Positions 46,108 to 58,448 are shown, counted from the stretch's first letter. The stretch is DNA of 64,000 bases from Acorus gramineus (GCA_030737835.1 CM060850.1:25534296-25598295), one strand, 5' to 3'. Notes: generated by a model from the sequence alone, not told the origin. Translations and numbers: made by a program.

Positions 46108-46313
46108 GGGTCGGTTTGGCAAAAGACTCGACGCTGCGCCGGCTGAACGCGAGAAGCAGTTTTTTTGCGCGTCAGTGAGGGGAGGAAAAATACACATAAA
46201 ATGTCAGGGGAAGAAACCAAACACATAAATGAAAAAACCTGTTCGGTTCGCGGACTGCGTCGGCTGGTGTTGCTACCATCAACGCTGGTGGGAGGCCTTT
46301 GCCAAACGGACCC
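46108..46313. mobile_element. Tourist-like MITE, ~210-bp family, member 3
   Basis: Inverted termini GGGTCGGTTTGGCAAA and TTTGCCAAACGGACCC match at 15 of 16. TAA on the left and CAA on the right fit a TAA target with one later change. 206 bp. It is GC-richer than its surroundings. 45802-46107 has no identified gene. Confidence 0.75.
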
Positions 46314-47626
46314 CAAATTACCATAGACTGCATCTACCATTTTTTATTATTATTTCCTAGTCAAAGGATGAGTATAAACAAATTTTGATAAAGAAGAGAT
46401 ACCTGGACCAACTGTCAAGATGTGATTTGGTTTAATTTTCTCTGTTTGAGCTACCATGATGCATTTTAAAGATATACCATTGAAAAACATGGGTCTTTTA
46501 ATCATTCTTTTAAAAAAACCATGCTCTTTCACATTTTACAGATTCAACGAACATGCTGCACACCACTACACCAGCCAGAAATCATAATGCACATAAAGAA
46601 CTCGATTAACAAATAGAAGGACCTAACTACTAAATTAATATAATATCTGAAATGAGGGGGAGGGGTGGTTCCATCGTGGGTTGGAGGGGTTTCATTTGAG
46701 GAAAAGAAGATGGGAAAAATGGCCAACCGGGTGAGAGAGAGTGACAATGTGATTTAGGGTCTGTTTGAGGTAGCGTTTGGTAAAAGGATTGTAAAACTGA
46801 TTTTATACAAATGGTGGGTTTAAAATTGATTCTGGATGAAGTTGTCTCTTCAAGCTTTTTTTAATCGCATCTTTTAGATACTGTTTGTCTTAAACCTAAG
46901 CTGCGATTCTAAAACTGTTTGATTATACGATTGTAAAATCAGCTTACTACAAATGTAAAAGTTGTCCAATCGTAGAACTAAACGTTGCTTAAGTAAAAGT
47001 GAGAAAAATGAGTGAAAGTAAAAGCTTTTTTTTGATAACTTAAAAATTTGCTATTTGTACCAAACAAACACATGAAAATAATTTTCCCTCCCTTTTTTTT
47101 TGCTATTATGTTTTATTAGGATTGTGAGGGGGGGATTTTTTTTCTCACCCCTAGAAGAAGAAAAAGGAGGGAAAAGTGAGAGAATATGTTACTTTCTCTC
47201 TATACTAACAAGAACAATCTAGATTGAGATATTATAACTGTTTTTGTGGTTCATTTTTTTATTTGTTGAATAGATCCAAGTTTTTTTTTCTTAACAAGTC
47301 TAATAAATTTAAATCTTAGATATAGATATGCGATTTGATTTTTTTGTTGGGTGGAAGATGATATTTTTTTTTTTGGTTGGATGGACAATGGTTTTTATTT
47401 TTTAACAGATCTATTCAATTGAAAGCCAGTATTAAAAAAAAAATGAAAAATTGGGGAAGATATATGACCAGGAGATTTAGATATAACGTTGAACGGTTTA
47501 TACATGTGGATTTGGTACTCTGGGGTTATTGACGTGGATTTGATACTCTGTGGGTTATTTTTGGTCTTCATCCGTGGGAAAAAAAAAAAATTTATTTGAA
47601 GGGGGTGGATCATTAGAATAAATTAA
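46314..47626. other. Gene-less stretch with a degenerate MITE
   Basis: 46768-47075 begins GCGTTTGGTAAAAGG and ends TTTGTACCAAACAAAC, an imperfect inverted pair that suggests another MITE. The rest is AT-rich with A/T homopolymers. Confidence 0.4.
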
Positions 47627-48074
47627 ACCTCCATTTGGAATGGTAATGTAATTTATTCTTGAGTGTATATTTATTCGGGTATAAGTGAATATAAATAAGG
47701 ATAAAGTGATTTTGTGTTTGGTTGTGTTTTGAATTATTCTTGTTGGTAAACGTAAGAATAAATGTTTTGTTGTTTGGATAAAATGTGAATAAAGTATGGA
47801 TAAGGATTTATAAAAGGTGAAAAAATAATGATAGTTGATTTGATAGATGATTTATAAAGGGTGATGACAGTTGATTTAAAAGTGGGCCTACCTATTGGTG
47901 GAATAATCTAGGATAACTTTAATTATAGGGATTGGTTGGAATCCATATACCACTTTATACCAATTTATTCTGTATAAGATATCACAGGTTATATCAGGTA
48001 AACAAATAGATTAAAACCCTTATTTCAGTCAATACCAGGCTATCCAGAGGTTTATTCCCGTTTTAAACGGAGGC
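47627..48074. mobile_element. Tourist-like MITE, family A, copy 2 (inverted)
   Basis: TAA at 47624-47626 and 48075-48077 flanks ACCTCCATTTGG ... AAACGGAGGC. The interior is the reverse complement of 2877-3291 (GTGATTTTGTGTTTGGTTGTG here, CACAACTAAACACAAAATCA there). 448 bp, non-coding. Confidence 0.72.
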
Positions 48075-48317
48075 TAAAGGAGATTTTATGGATAAGTAGG
48101 TTATGCTCGATCGAGTAATGGTATCAAATGGTTCCTCAGATTGAAGAACCAGAAATTAAGAAAATGAAAGACGTTTACTTTAACACCCGGTGTAGCAACT
48201 GAGTGTTACAACTTACAAGATTGTACAGTTTAGATTTCCATTGGAGTTTATTGGTTAGAGATACAAAATCATTTCAATTGTTGGACCTGCTGATTAAAAT
48301 CAAATATTATATTTATG

Positions 48318-48570
48318 AAAACATAAACAATGCATTTTTATTTTCTTTCATTTTTTATCATAGGCACAAATAAAATTTTTTATTTTATGTCATTTTTTAT
48401 TACAGGCACAAAAAATAGTTTTTATTTTCCGATACATTCCATTACAGACACAAACAATATATAAACTGATCAAAGAGAAAATGTTTTTTTTTCTATTACT
48501 TTCATTTTCACCAAAATTCATTTATTTTTTCTTATTTTCCTTGTATGATTGTGCACAAACACACCCTCCT
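48318..48570. repeat. Dispersed repeat, family G, copy 2 (inverted)
   Basis: CATAAACAATGCATTTTTATT and three TTACAGGCACAAA(C/A)AA-type units are the reverse complement of the block at 26410-26690. Non-coding. 48075-48317 shows nothing else. Confidence 0.55.
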
Positions 48571-48859
48571 CATATACACTTGTAATTTTTATTTTTTACA
48601 GGGTTAAAAAGTCATTTAAAGACCCATGCTTTGATTTAAAGTACTCTTACTCCTAGAAAGCGTATTTTGAAAGGTTTTTTAAACACAACTATCAATGCCT
48701 GAAAATGGCCAAATCCACATCTTGCTTTTCAATTAATCAAACATGTGTGGAAACTTGTTTGGAGCTTGTTGAACGCAGTAAAAGCAAAAGTGACTAATAG
48801 GTCTCATTTATGTGGACAAAATATCTGTGTTTATGAATTTATAAATATTGAGTTATTCA

Positions 48860-49150
48860 ATTAGGACATTGGTTCATAGACAAAAAATTCAGTGTTATTC
48901 GATTGAGACATTATTTGATGGACATAAAGTTCGATGTTATTCAATTGAGACATTATTTCATGGAAAAAAGTCTATTGTTATTCGATTGAGACATTTTTTC
49001 GTGGACAAAGAGTTCAGCGTTATTCGATTGAGACATTTTTTCGTGGACAAAGAGTTCAGCGTTATTCGATTGAGACATTTTTTCGTGGACAAAATGACCA
49101 TCGTTATTCGATTGAGACTCCTCATAGTAAACATCTTGTTATGTGTTATT
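48860..49150 (+). repeat. 42-bp minisatellite with an open reading frame
   Basis: About seven units of TTATTCGATTGAGACATTTT plus TTTCGTGGACAAAGAGTTCAGCG lie head to tail. The three central units are near-identical and the outer ones diverge. Because 42 is divisible by 3, one frame stays open for 104 codons and encodes a 14-residue repeat (FSVIRLRHFFVDKE). No start context, signal peptide or homologous protein is recognised, so the frame is probably a by-product of the array. Confidence 0.8.
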
Positions 49151-49459
49151 CAATTTAAATAGGATTTGTAAAAACTTTCTTAAGTGATTGATTTTTGTAG
49201 ACTTTAGAGAGAAAAATATAAATGAAAAAGTTATTTCAAAATCCCACCCAAATGGTGGGATTCTCATGGATTTTTATTATAGCATTGTGAATATCTTCAT
49301 TTTTTCTTCTAACAAAACTCTTTTCTTTTATGGATGATGGTTATCTAATGCCTTTCATATTTTATTCATAGTTTTTTTTTTCCATATTTTCTCTATTTAT
49401 CATCTTTTTTAATGAATATATAGATGAATAAAATATTGATATCACCTCATATGTTTGAT

Positions 49460-50343
49460 AAATATCTGAAAATGGTGGATTTGCTTGTGTTGCAATAAAT
49501 CATTTCATGATTGTATATTATATAATATACACCTAGATCACTTACAATTATTTTCTTTTTCAAACTAAAGTATATTGTTCTTGCGTTGATATTTACTGTG
49601 TATTATACATATTTATGATACAACAAACCCTTAATTCTAAAATTTTTCACAAGTAGCTAGGTCACAGGGTTGTATTGTTTCTAAAAGAATACAACATGAA
49701 AAAAAACTGACTATAGAGGTGAAGATAGAAAATCCACATCCATCTTCATAGGCACACATCAAATCCCAAACACAACAAATGAAACAGCATATGAGGAAAC
49801 ACAAAATATAGAATGACATCCATTAGTATAAAAAAAGAGTGACCTTTAGATAAGAATCTACATAGAGAAAAATAACTTTATAAAGCCCCGTATTGGTTTT
49901 TATAAATATCTTAAAATGGTGGATTTGCTTGTGTTGCAATCAATCATTTCATTATTGTATATTATATAATATACACATATATCACCTACCATTATTTTCT
50001 TTTTCAAACTAAAGCATATTGTTCTTGCATTGATATTTACTGTGCATTATACATGTTTATGATACAACAAACCCTTAATTCTGAAATTATCCACAAATAG
50101 CTAGGTCACATGGTTGCATTGTTTCTAAAAGAATACAACATGAAAAAAAAAATTGACTATAGAGGTGATGATAGAAAACCCACATCCATCTTCATGGGCA
50201 CATATCAAATCCCAAACACAACAAATAAAACAGCATATGAGGAAGCAAAAAATATGGAATGACATCCATTAGTATAAAAAAAGAGTGACCTTTAGATAAA
50301 AATTTACATAGAGAAAAATAACTTTATAAAGCCCCCTATTGGC
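49460..50343 (+). repeat. ~444-bp tandem duplication
   Basis: Copy 1 (about 49460-49900) and copy 2 (about 49904-50343) share GGTGGATTTGCTTGTGTTGC, GTAGCTAGGTCACA(G/T)GGTTG and ACTTTATAAAGCCCC with roughly 94% identity by eye. Non-coding, AT-rich. Confidence 0.85.
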
Positions 50344-50599
50344 TTTTAAAAGGTATTAATAGTTCTAATTCTTATATTTATATTAACTGAAAACTCACAT
50401 GTTTAAATGATTTGAAGAGTACATATCATAAATTTAAATGATTTGAAGTCATGAATTAAATTAATTGCCCATTAATAAATTTAAACGATTTTTTTTATAA
50501 TAGTATACATTTCATATACCTGAAGATAAATATTTATTATATTAAATTATATTTTATGTTGAGTGTAAATAATTTGTGTTAAATTTGAATATTTGTTAT

Positions 50600-50960
50600 T
50601 TTAAAAATATAAAAATAAGTCTACAAAAGTTTATGAGAATCAATAGAAATCTATTTATGAAAGTGTACAAAAGTTTGTGAAATTTCATGAGAATCATCAA
50701 TATATGAAAGCATGGAAAATCTGTTAAAGTCCATGAGAATTAATATGTGAAAGTCTGTAAAAGTCTATAAAAGTTTGTAAAAGTCCATGAGAGTTAATCT
50801 ATGAAAGTCTATCAAAGTCTATAAAAGTCTGTGAAAGTTCATGAAAATCAATCCGTGAAAGTCTATGAAAGTCTCTAAAAGTCTGTAAAAGTCTAGGAGA
50901 GTCAATTTGTGAAAGTCTACAAAAGTCTGTGAAAGTTTACAAAGTTTGTGAAAGTTCACC
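50600..50960 (+). repeat. Degenerate ~10-bp (GAAAGTCTAT) tandem array
   Basis: More than 20 units of the form (G/A)AAAGT(C/T)(T/C)(A/G)(T/C) run across this interval, with higher-order blocks ending in ATGAGAATCAAT about every 60-70 bp. Non-coding. Confidence 0.75.
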
Positions 50961-51616
50961 ACTTAAATAATATCCACATAAATCCATTAAAGTCTGAATC
51001 GATTACCCCTCCCCCCCCTAAGAAAGTAAGCAATGACGATAATGAATGTAGGATCTACGAGCAATAAACCTTTATAAGTGAAGAAGAACAAAAATAATCA
51101 TGCTTATTGAAAAATAAACATGTCAACCGATCGGATACTTTTATATTCATATCTTATAATAAATCATTCAGATACATATACTATTTTTTAAATTCAGATT
51201 TTTGTAGATTTGACTTTTTTTTGGATATTTAACATGTCTGGAAATGATGAGCACATCTCCAAAACAAACACCATGAAATCAAATGGTGCTCTCCCCCGCA
51301 ATCTATCCCCGTAGCCATAATAGATATTCATATATTCTTTTTTATTCAAATAAATTAATAAAAAAAGATATATTGGATTAACTATCTGCTACTGGACTAG
51401 TTATTTTTATTCCATATTATACTTGTTTATGAATCAACTGGGGGCTTAAGCCTTAAAGAGACATGAGGATGGGCCATACCCAACCAATAAAATTAGAAAA
51501 CAGAAAGACACAAATATTTAATATGACAAAGACACAATTTATTTTTATTTATATGTCTCAAAAATAGAGAGAGCCATTGGACTATTGGAGGCTTAGCACA
51601 TCTTGTGTGAATGCAC
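50961..51616. other. Gene-less stretch and DEFL 3' flank
   Basis: AT-rich. Positions near 51500-51616 should hold the 3' UTR of the defensin-like gene on minus. Nothing else is recognised. Confidence 0.35.
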
Positions 51617-51957
51617 TCATGAAAATATGCAACAGCACATGTGGTTAGATGGTTCGCAGTCTGCCTTCCTGGTTCCATAAAGTTCATAACAAGCCTTCAC
51701 ACATTTCGAGCCAGGGTACTCTGCGCAGGGACCCAACACCACCTTCACCACCTCATTTGTGTTTATAGCATCAGCTACAACAACCATCAAACAAAAACAA
51801 AATGAGATATAACATAAGATAATGCCACAATATATATATATATATATATTTCATAAAACTCTTACACAATGATAATATATTGATTTTATACATTACCAGA
51901 AGAGAGAACGAAAAAAGCGAGCAAAATTGCTAGAATGAAGCACTTGTTGGTGGCCAT
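51617..51957 (-). CDS. Defensin-like cysteine-rich secreted peptide
   Basis: Two exons on minus: 51957-51897 (61 bp) and 51774-51617 (158 bp), GT-AG intron of 122 bp, phase 1, 72 aa. Exon 1 encodes the signal peptide MATNKCFILAILLAFFVLSS; the intron falls near the cleavage site, as usual for this class. The mature part has GPC, a CVKAC (C-x3-C) pair, ADC and a terminal CCC before IFS, seven Cys in all. C-x3-C plus C-x-C fits the cysteine-stabilised alpha-beta fold of plant defensin-like (LCR/DEFL) peptides. Such peptides are secreted and act in defence or in reproductive signalling; the role here is unknown. The odd Cys count and the CCC triplet are unusual. No close named relative is recognised. 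A dyad TATATA tract lies in the intron. Confidence 0.72.
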
Positions 51958-52488
51958 TTTGTTTTTTAATTTTTTGGTGTGAAAGGTTTAGGAGGGCACA
52001 GAATTTATAATGGATTTGCAATGGGATGTTTAAGAAACATTTTGAATAGGAACATATTTAATTTCCATATTATGTGGACATTCATGTTGGGAATTGGATT
52101 TGATTTTGCATCCATCTTTGGAGATGGGATTGCCGTTTAATATTTTTATAAAGATGTGTTTCTTTCCTTATAGACTAGGGGATTGACATATAACATACCA
52201 AATGCAGAGAGGGGGAGTTTTTAAATGAAGTAATTGTGGAATATTTTTTATAAACAAAACATTTAATATCATGTTTAGAGAATCTATATATTTAGTAAAT
52301 AATTGTAGGTCATTATTTATTCTATCCTTCACCATTTTTAAAATGAAAAATACTCAAAAAAGTCTTTTAAAGATAAGAATATATACACATAATCAATTCT
52401 ATAATATATATACACACACAAAATTTAATATGCATTATATTATAATCAATATCCATTCTATTCTATACCACATATAAAAGTATCAATT

Positions 52489-52793
52489 TTAACCTAGTTG
52501 GGCTTGTAGTCCAACAACGAAACTCTACATTCATTAAGGTGACCTCCTGGGAAGTCCTCGTGTTGCACCCCACCAAATAAAAGCCCCCAGTGGCCATAGC
52601 ACAACGATTCAGGGTTTACATGTGTTAAGGGTAGTTCTTGGGTTCAAGTCTTGGCGCTGTGTCATACCTCCTGTTTGTTAGGCGAAATTCAAAAGAATTT
52701 TCTGTGGGACCAGGGACAAACAGGCGAAGGTAGCTTTCCTAGCTTGACCGTAAGGTCAGCCACAGGGAATCCCTCCGATATAAAAAAAAAAAA
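52489..52793 (+). mobile_element. SINE with 12-bp target duplication
   Basis: AAAAGTATCAAT flanks the element at 52477-52488 and 52794-52805. Box A-like TGGCCATAGCACAACG (52591-52606) and box B GGTTCAAGTCT (52641-52651) are spaced as in tRNA-derived SINEs, and a ~16-base A tail ends the element. About 100 bp lie between the left duplication and box A, longer than in a simple SINE, so a 5' extension or dimer is likely. Confidence 0.78.
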
Positions 52794-53189
52794 AAAAGTA
52801 TCAATCTTGTCAGACTTTAATTTGACAAGTTTGGTCTTCTCAATTCTTGAAAATCCATCCATATACCAAATGAAATTTCATTAACTGATTTATTCTCGTT
52901 TAATTGGACGTTTTTCAAATAGAGAGCTGAGAGCCTCTCATTTAATTGGAAATATTTCAGAATTAATGTATCAAATTAGAATTAATTAACGAGTTAATCT
53001 TCTCTTAGACATTTTCCAAACAGATGTCATCTCATTTTATTTGCTTATATTTTTCCTTTTTAAACAAAAGAGAATCCGAAAGATTTAAAATTTAATTTTT
53101 TTTGTCCAGATATTGTCATTACTTTCTATTTATGTTGTTTGTCAAAAAAAAAAAAAAAAATTTACATATATATATAGTGGTCGTAAATA

Positions 53190-53451
53190 TGTTGATGCCC
53201 ACATCACTCAACTCCACAGCAACCTCATCTTTCAACCCCACAAGGCCACAACCCCCACCTCTCATGACATGTATTCCTTGTAACTCTAAATCTTAGGGAT
53301 TCGTCGAATTCTATAAACAGAGGGGTTTTGTCAAGTATTCCATAATCAATAGTTTAAGAATAAGAATATCTTTCTCTTCTTGTCTTGTCTACTACTTTGT
53401 GTATTTGTTTGCGTTTGTTGTTTGTGTGTGCATTTTACTTAGTTTACAACA
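53190..53451. repeat. Possible solo LTR
   Basis: 262 bp with TGTTG and CAACA ends, a TATA-like TTCTATAAACAGAGG (about 53311) and a T/C-rich leader after it. This is LTR-like in ends and promoter, but no partner, primer site or target duplication was found. The surrounding 52806-53189 and 53452-54919 is AT-rich with homopolymers and holds no recognised gene. Confidence 0.4.
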
Positions 53452-54919
53452 ATAGTAAGTATAGTATGTGAACCTATTCATTCAATCTTATAAAGCAAAG
53501 GAAATTTAAAACGACCCCCTCATCTTCCCCAACATGCTTAATCCCTTCCCTATTTCTCCAGATAAATAGATCCATGGTCCATTTGTTCATTTCTCTCTCT
53601 CTCTCTACAGTATTTTTGGGCCTCTGAATGTGCGTTCATTTATGGTTTATATCATGCATTTGTTAAATTTTTAAATTTTTTTTTTTTATGTTTCTATTGT
53701 TTAGTGGATTGTCTTGAGGCCAATGTCATGGGTGTTGAATTTTCTGGATTTTTTTTCATTGCCCAACAATACTCCATGGCCGATTCCATATTTTTTTTTT
53801 TTATACGATTTGGGTTTTTATTGATAAATGAATAAGATTTTTGATGATATATTGTTATTTTGTTCTTCTTGGAATTGTATTTTCAGGGATGATGGGTATC
53901 TTCTCTCTTGTCCTTGATTTATTTTTTTTAGATTTGTATTTTGTGATATTTTGTGGTTTTTTAACTCATGTGAGAGGAATCAACTCACAATTTGTAAAAG
54001 CAAATTAATAACCAAATGAATCAATGGCTTACTTTTTTTTTTTTTGTTAATGGGCCAACCAAAGATAGCTTAAGTATATTGCTACTCAAACATTGGCATC
54101 ACCCCACTTCAAACTTTTGAACTTTATTAATAAAAAAGGAGACTCAGTATATCATTTACACAAAAAAAAAAAAAAAAAGTGGCATCACTGCAACATAACA
54201 TGAAACTAAATACTTTTATTAGTGGTATTTTTTTGCTATTAGAAGATTTGAGAATTCCTTGTTGTTATGGTTGATTGCAATTGTCAGATTGTCGGCAACT
54301 TAATCTTTTTAAAGAAAATTTGTAGTTGAAATTATTTTTTTTCTAATTTTTCTCCCATGTTCATAGACAAAATTATCCTTTTGTTTTCATTATTTAATTA
54401 TAGACGAAGATAATTATTTCAAGTTTGGTAAGTTTATATATGTTTATTATATATAAATTTCTTTTTTTTCTCAAGAAATTATTATATCCATACTTGTCAT
54501 GTCAAACATGAAAGGTTGGTTATACGCTACACACATTTTTCTTTTGTATTACTACACACGTTTGCAATGTAATTTAATTTTTGGTGATTTAATTTTTTGG
54601 TTGGGCTTATTTTTCCTTTAAAATGGATTTAATTTATTGTTTCAATTGTTGGATCTCACTTGAATTCACTATTGTGTTTTGTAAGGGTCTTATCCTTTGT
54701 TATATTTAAAGTGTTCCAATATCACATATTGCTATGTTTTGAGTTTTTTTTTTTTTTTGGCTTGTATTATTTCAATTAAATTTTATGTTATATTGGATGG
54801 CCTTATAGAGGTAATGAGCCACCCTAAATTTTGAGTAGAGTCTCTAACCCTCTTTGTGTCGGTGAGAAAAATATCCATGGTGATTCAATTTGGTGAATTA
54901 ATTCTTTCTCTAACTGAAA

Positions 54920-56040
54920 AGAGGGTTAGAGACATCACAAAAAAAAATCCATAGAGAGCAGGGCAACCTCGCGATGGTCGGCCGCACGCCCGTGATTTGG
55001 CAGTGGCGCATGGCAGGCAACATCCAGATGTTCTGATGGCTGGCACTCGAAGATTCACTTCCAAAGCCCAAATTGACGAATTCGCTGCGCTTTCCATCGC
55101 CATCCACGACGCCAAACCAGATGCGGCTCAGCCGGACACAACGCTTTGGTCACCACAGCCACACAGGGGATACATAGTCAAGGCAGGCTACTCATGGTGG
55201 ACAAGGGAGCAGCAGGGCAACCTCCCGATGGTCGTCCGCACTCCCGTGATTTGGCAGTGGCGCATCCCAGGCAAAATCAAGATCTTCTTATGGCTCGCAC
55301 TCCAAGAACGCCTCCTAACCATGGCTTACCATGCAAAATGGAGGCCGGAAGCCCCTACCACATGCGCCCTCTGTCAGACTGAGGCTGAAACGGTGCATCA
55401 TCTCTTCATCTCCTGCCAGGTCGCGGAAAACCTGTGGGCGGATCTTAGCCTGGCTACAGGTGTGAACCTCCATTTCCTTGACATGTCAAGCTCTGGGAAG
55501 TGATGAACTCCCTCACGTGCATGGGCGACAAGAGTAAATCGGCCCTTATCCTTTAGCAGGTCATGCCAGCAGGTCTCTGGGCACTGTGGCTCACCCGAAA
55601 TGGTGTGATCTTCAAAGATCAAAGGTTCTATGCGAAGAACCTGTGGGCTACGACGGGCTTGCTGCTACATGACTAGGGATTGCACTTAGCGGGAGCAACT
55701 TGTGTTAAGCTTGAGGGAAGAGTTTTTCATGTAACGGAGTAACTCTTTCCTACTCTCCCTCCTTCCCTCCTCCTCCTCCCCCTCCCCCTCCTACTCCTCC
55801 TCCAGGTAAGGGGCTCCCTACAGCGAGGCCCCTTGGACACTAGGCGATAGGTCGCCCACTCCGTGATGGCACTGCTCGTGCACCCGTAGAGAGGGAAGCC
55901 TCCCATGCTACCATGCCTAGCCCAGGACCCCTGCCGACTATCCTTCTGTGTCTATCCTTGTATTTCTCTTTCTGCATTTCAACCCATTTTATAACAACGT
56001 TGCTTCGTTAAAAAATAGATTACATTGCCTGAAAAAAAAA
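54920..56040 (+). mobile_element. LINE 3' remnant with zf-RVT domain
   Basis: Plus frame 54997-55503 reads GYIVKAGYSWW, VIWQWRIPGKIKIFLWLALQ, then CALCQTEAETVHHLFISC and LWADL. This is the zinc-binding domain (zf-RVT) at the C-terminus of plant L1-type ORF2 proteins. A downstream frame adds WLTRNGVIFKDQRF, also typical. The element is 5'-truncated, as LINE copies usually are, and ends in an A run near 56031-56040 after a GC-rich 3' UTR with a CTCC/CCTC tract (55750-55805). A ~95-bp direct repeat (54957-55050 and 55207-55305) partly duplicates the zf-RVT start. Confidence 0.82.
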
Positions 56041-56222
56041 CATCCAATGTTCAGGTATTTATAAATTGTAACACCCACACGCGCGCGCACATGCACACAC
56101 ATATAAAGGTATACATGCAAACTATAGAATTTATAAGTACTTTAAAAAAATAAACAAACCAAAATGAATTGGAATCATCATCAGCATTGACAATAATAGG
56201 GCACCATATTATAAGAGTGCTG

Positions 56223-56500
56223 ATACACGTAGCCCAATTTTACAGCTCGTTTTACAGTCAGTACGCTATGATAATATAGTATATACTACACTATCATAGT
56301 ATATACTACAGTCTGTTTTTTTATTTTTTTACCATGAAAAAAAAATACATTAATGTATCTTAGTATAAACTTTATTTTATATAATAACATACACTTCAAA
56401 GAGTGAGACACTTCAAAGAGTGAGGGTATAATTTTATATATATATAAAAATAAAAAAATAAAATAGACTGTAATTAGGGCTACAATGAGATCACGTGTAT
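56223..56500. repeat. Probable MITE
   Basis: GATACACGT then AGCCCAATTTTACAG at the left and CTGTAATTAGGGCTAC then ACGTGTATC at the right form a split inverted repeat. The interior has two AGTATATACTACA units. No ORF. 56501-57327 is AT-rich gene-less DNA. Confidence 0.5.
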
Positions 56501-57327
56501 CTTTTTCTATATTATAATGCATGCAAGAGGAGGTGTTGCAGTAGAGTTCAAATAAAAGAAGATTCAGTACGATGTTATAAATATAACAAACTTTATGTTA
56601 AATATTACAAAACTAATAACTACCCTAACCATGTAACAACTTATGACTGACTTATTATTTCAGGTACATTCTCAAACTTGTCTAATGGTGACCAAATCAT
56701 TATACTTATGTTGTACGATGAATCACATACATTAATTGATTGTCCTATGTTAAAATTCATCAGATGAAAGAGGAGGTAAAATAATCAAATAAGTTCATAT
56801 TCGAAATTATAATGGCTATACTAATATTTTTCACATGCCATTTCATAGAAATTTAATTTCATGCATAAAAAAAAAATACATGTTCCACACAAAACCGAAT
56901 AAAACAAGTGAAAACAACATATAACAATGAGATGTTACATTGCATTGCATAGAATATCAATGATTCTAAAGATGAAGGCATCAACAACAACTATCACTGC
57001 CATACCAAAAGAAGAAAAGTATAAAATCAGAAATCCATATTCTCATCTTAAATTTCAAACAACTGCACATTTTCTGGTTTACGTTTTTATAGGAGTTCAA
57101 TTTTTCATAAATCAGTGCACCACAAAAGAGGAAAGGATTCGATCGGTGTTGTGATGAGAGACCTGCAAAAATAAGGGGGACTCTCCGACAATAAAGTCAA
57201 TAATCGTAGAAGAAAGAATAGAAAATTATCTCAGTGTCTATGCAAGGGTGGACACAAGAGTTGGCTGGGCCGAACAACAGCCCAACCCAGATTTTGTTAG
57301 AAAAATTCTAAAATACCAACTTAGGTT

Positions 57328-58025
57328 ATGTTTGTTGCAGCTTAAATTTACATATTATAGATTATAACTTATAAATTATAGATTATAAATTTTCTGATAA
57401 GTTGTAGACATATTTGTTGTAACTGTTTAAAAACAGTAAATAAGTAGTAGTGGATTTTTATTTAATAAGTTGTAAAACAGTTTTTTACTATACAATTATC
57501 AAAAATACCCTTAAACTGTAGAAGTAAAAAATTAATTTATGTTTGATAAAATAATTTGATTTTTACATATAAAATTAATTTTATAAATATTTAAAATAAA
57601 ATCAAATTAACATAAATAATATTTCAAAATCACTACAATATTTTCTAAATATTACATTCTAGAATTTTAATAAATTAACTAACAAATAGAATTATAAAAA
57701 AAATTGATAAGGTATTTTTTGTAATAGTAAAAAAAGTGAGAAGATGAAAGGTGGTTTAGTGATTTTTGTTATAATAGTAAAAAAATAGATACACATATTA
57801 TTAGTAGAAAAAGATTAAAGACACGAGTGTCCAAAAGAAAAAATTTAATGCATTTTATAAGCTATAATCTCAAAGCATCACTTTCTGAGCTTATAGATTA
57901 TGACTTTTTTAAGTTGTTTTTAACTTAAATAAGTTCTAATAAGTTTAAACAAGCATGCAACAACTGCTTATTTTAAGCTAAAAACTATAATATGTAGCTT
58001 ATAAGTTTTAACAAACATATGCTTG
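57328..58025. repeat. ~700-bp fold-back MITE
   Basis: Left ATGTTTGTTGCAGCTTAAAT and TACATATTATAGATTATAA pair with right CTATAATATGTAGCTTATAA and AACAAACATATGC in inverted order. Internal sequence is AT-rich with many TTATAA motifs. No transposase. Confidence 0.55.
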
Positions 58026-58160
58026 GTTCAGTTTTGTTATAAAAACCTCAATACAGTCTAGTCCATATTTTGTTAGAAAAACTTCAAATATCAATTCAGC
58101 TCAGATTTTTGTTAGAAAAACCTCAAAATATCATTGTTTTATAAATCTAAATTTACCCCA

Positions 58161-58448
58161 AAAAGGAAAATGTTAAACTCAGTCATTTTTACAGATCAAA
58201 ACTTAGACAACACATGTTTTCATTTTTTTTTAAATAGTAAGCATTATCTAATGATGCATATATTTTTTATAAAAAGTATATATCGCTTCATTTCAAGTTG
58301 AATGAACCAATTTTTAATAAGTGTAAGAAAATATTTAATGAGACATATTCATCATCTAATTACAAGATATATACTTCATTAATTAGATTTCAAATGAAGA
58401 TATAAGATTATATTTTAGACTATAAAATAATTGAATATAACAGCGCCC
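58161..58448. repeat. MITE family H, copy 2
   Basis: Shares TTTTCATTTTTTTTTAAATAG, ATATCGCTTCATTTCAA and GAATGAACCAATTTTTAATA with 45129-45403 in the same orientation. Boundaries are less clear than in copy 1. Confidence 0.6.

Noticed and set aside
50600..50960. Possible CRISPR array
   Set aside because: Units are ~10 bp and degenerate with no unique spacers; it is a minisatellite.
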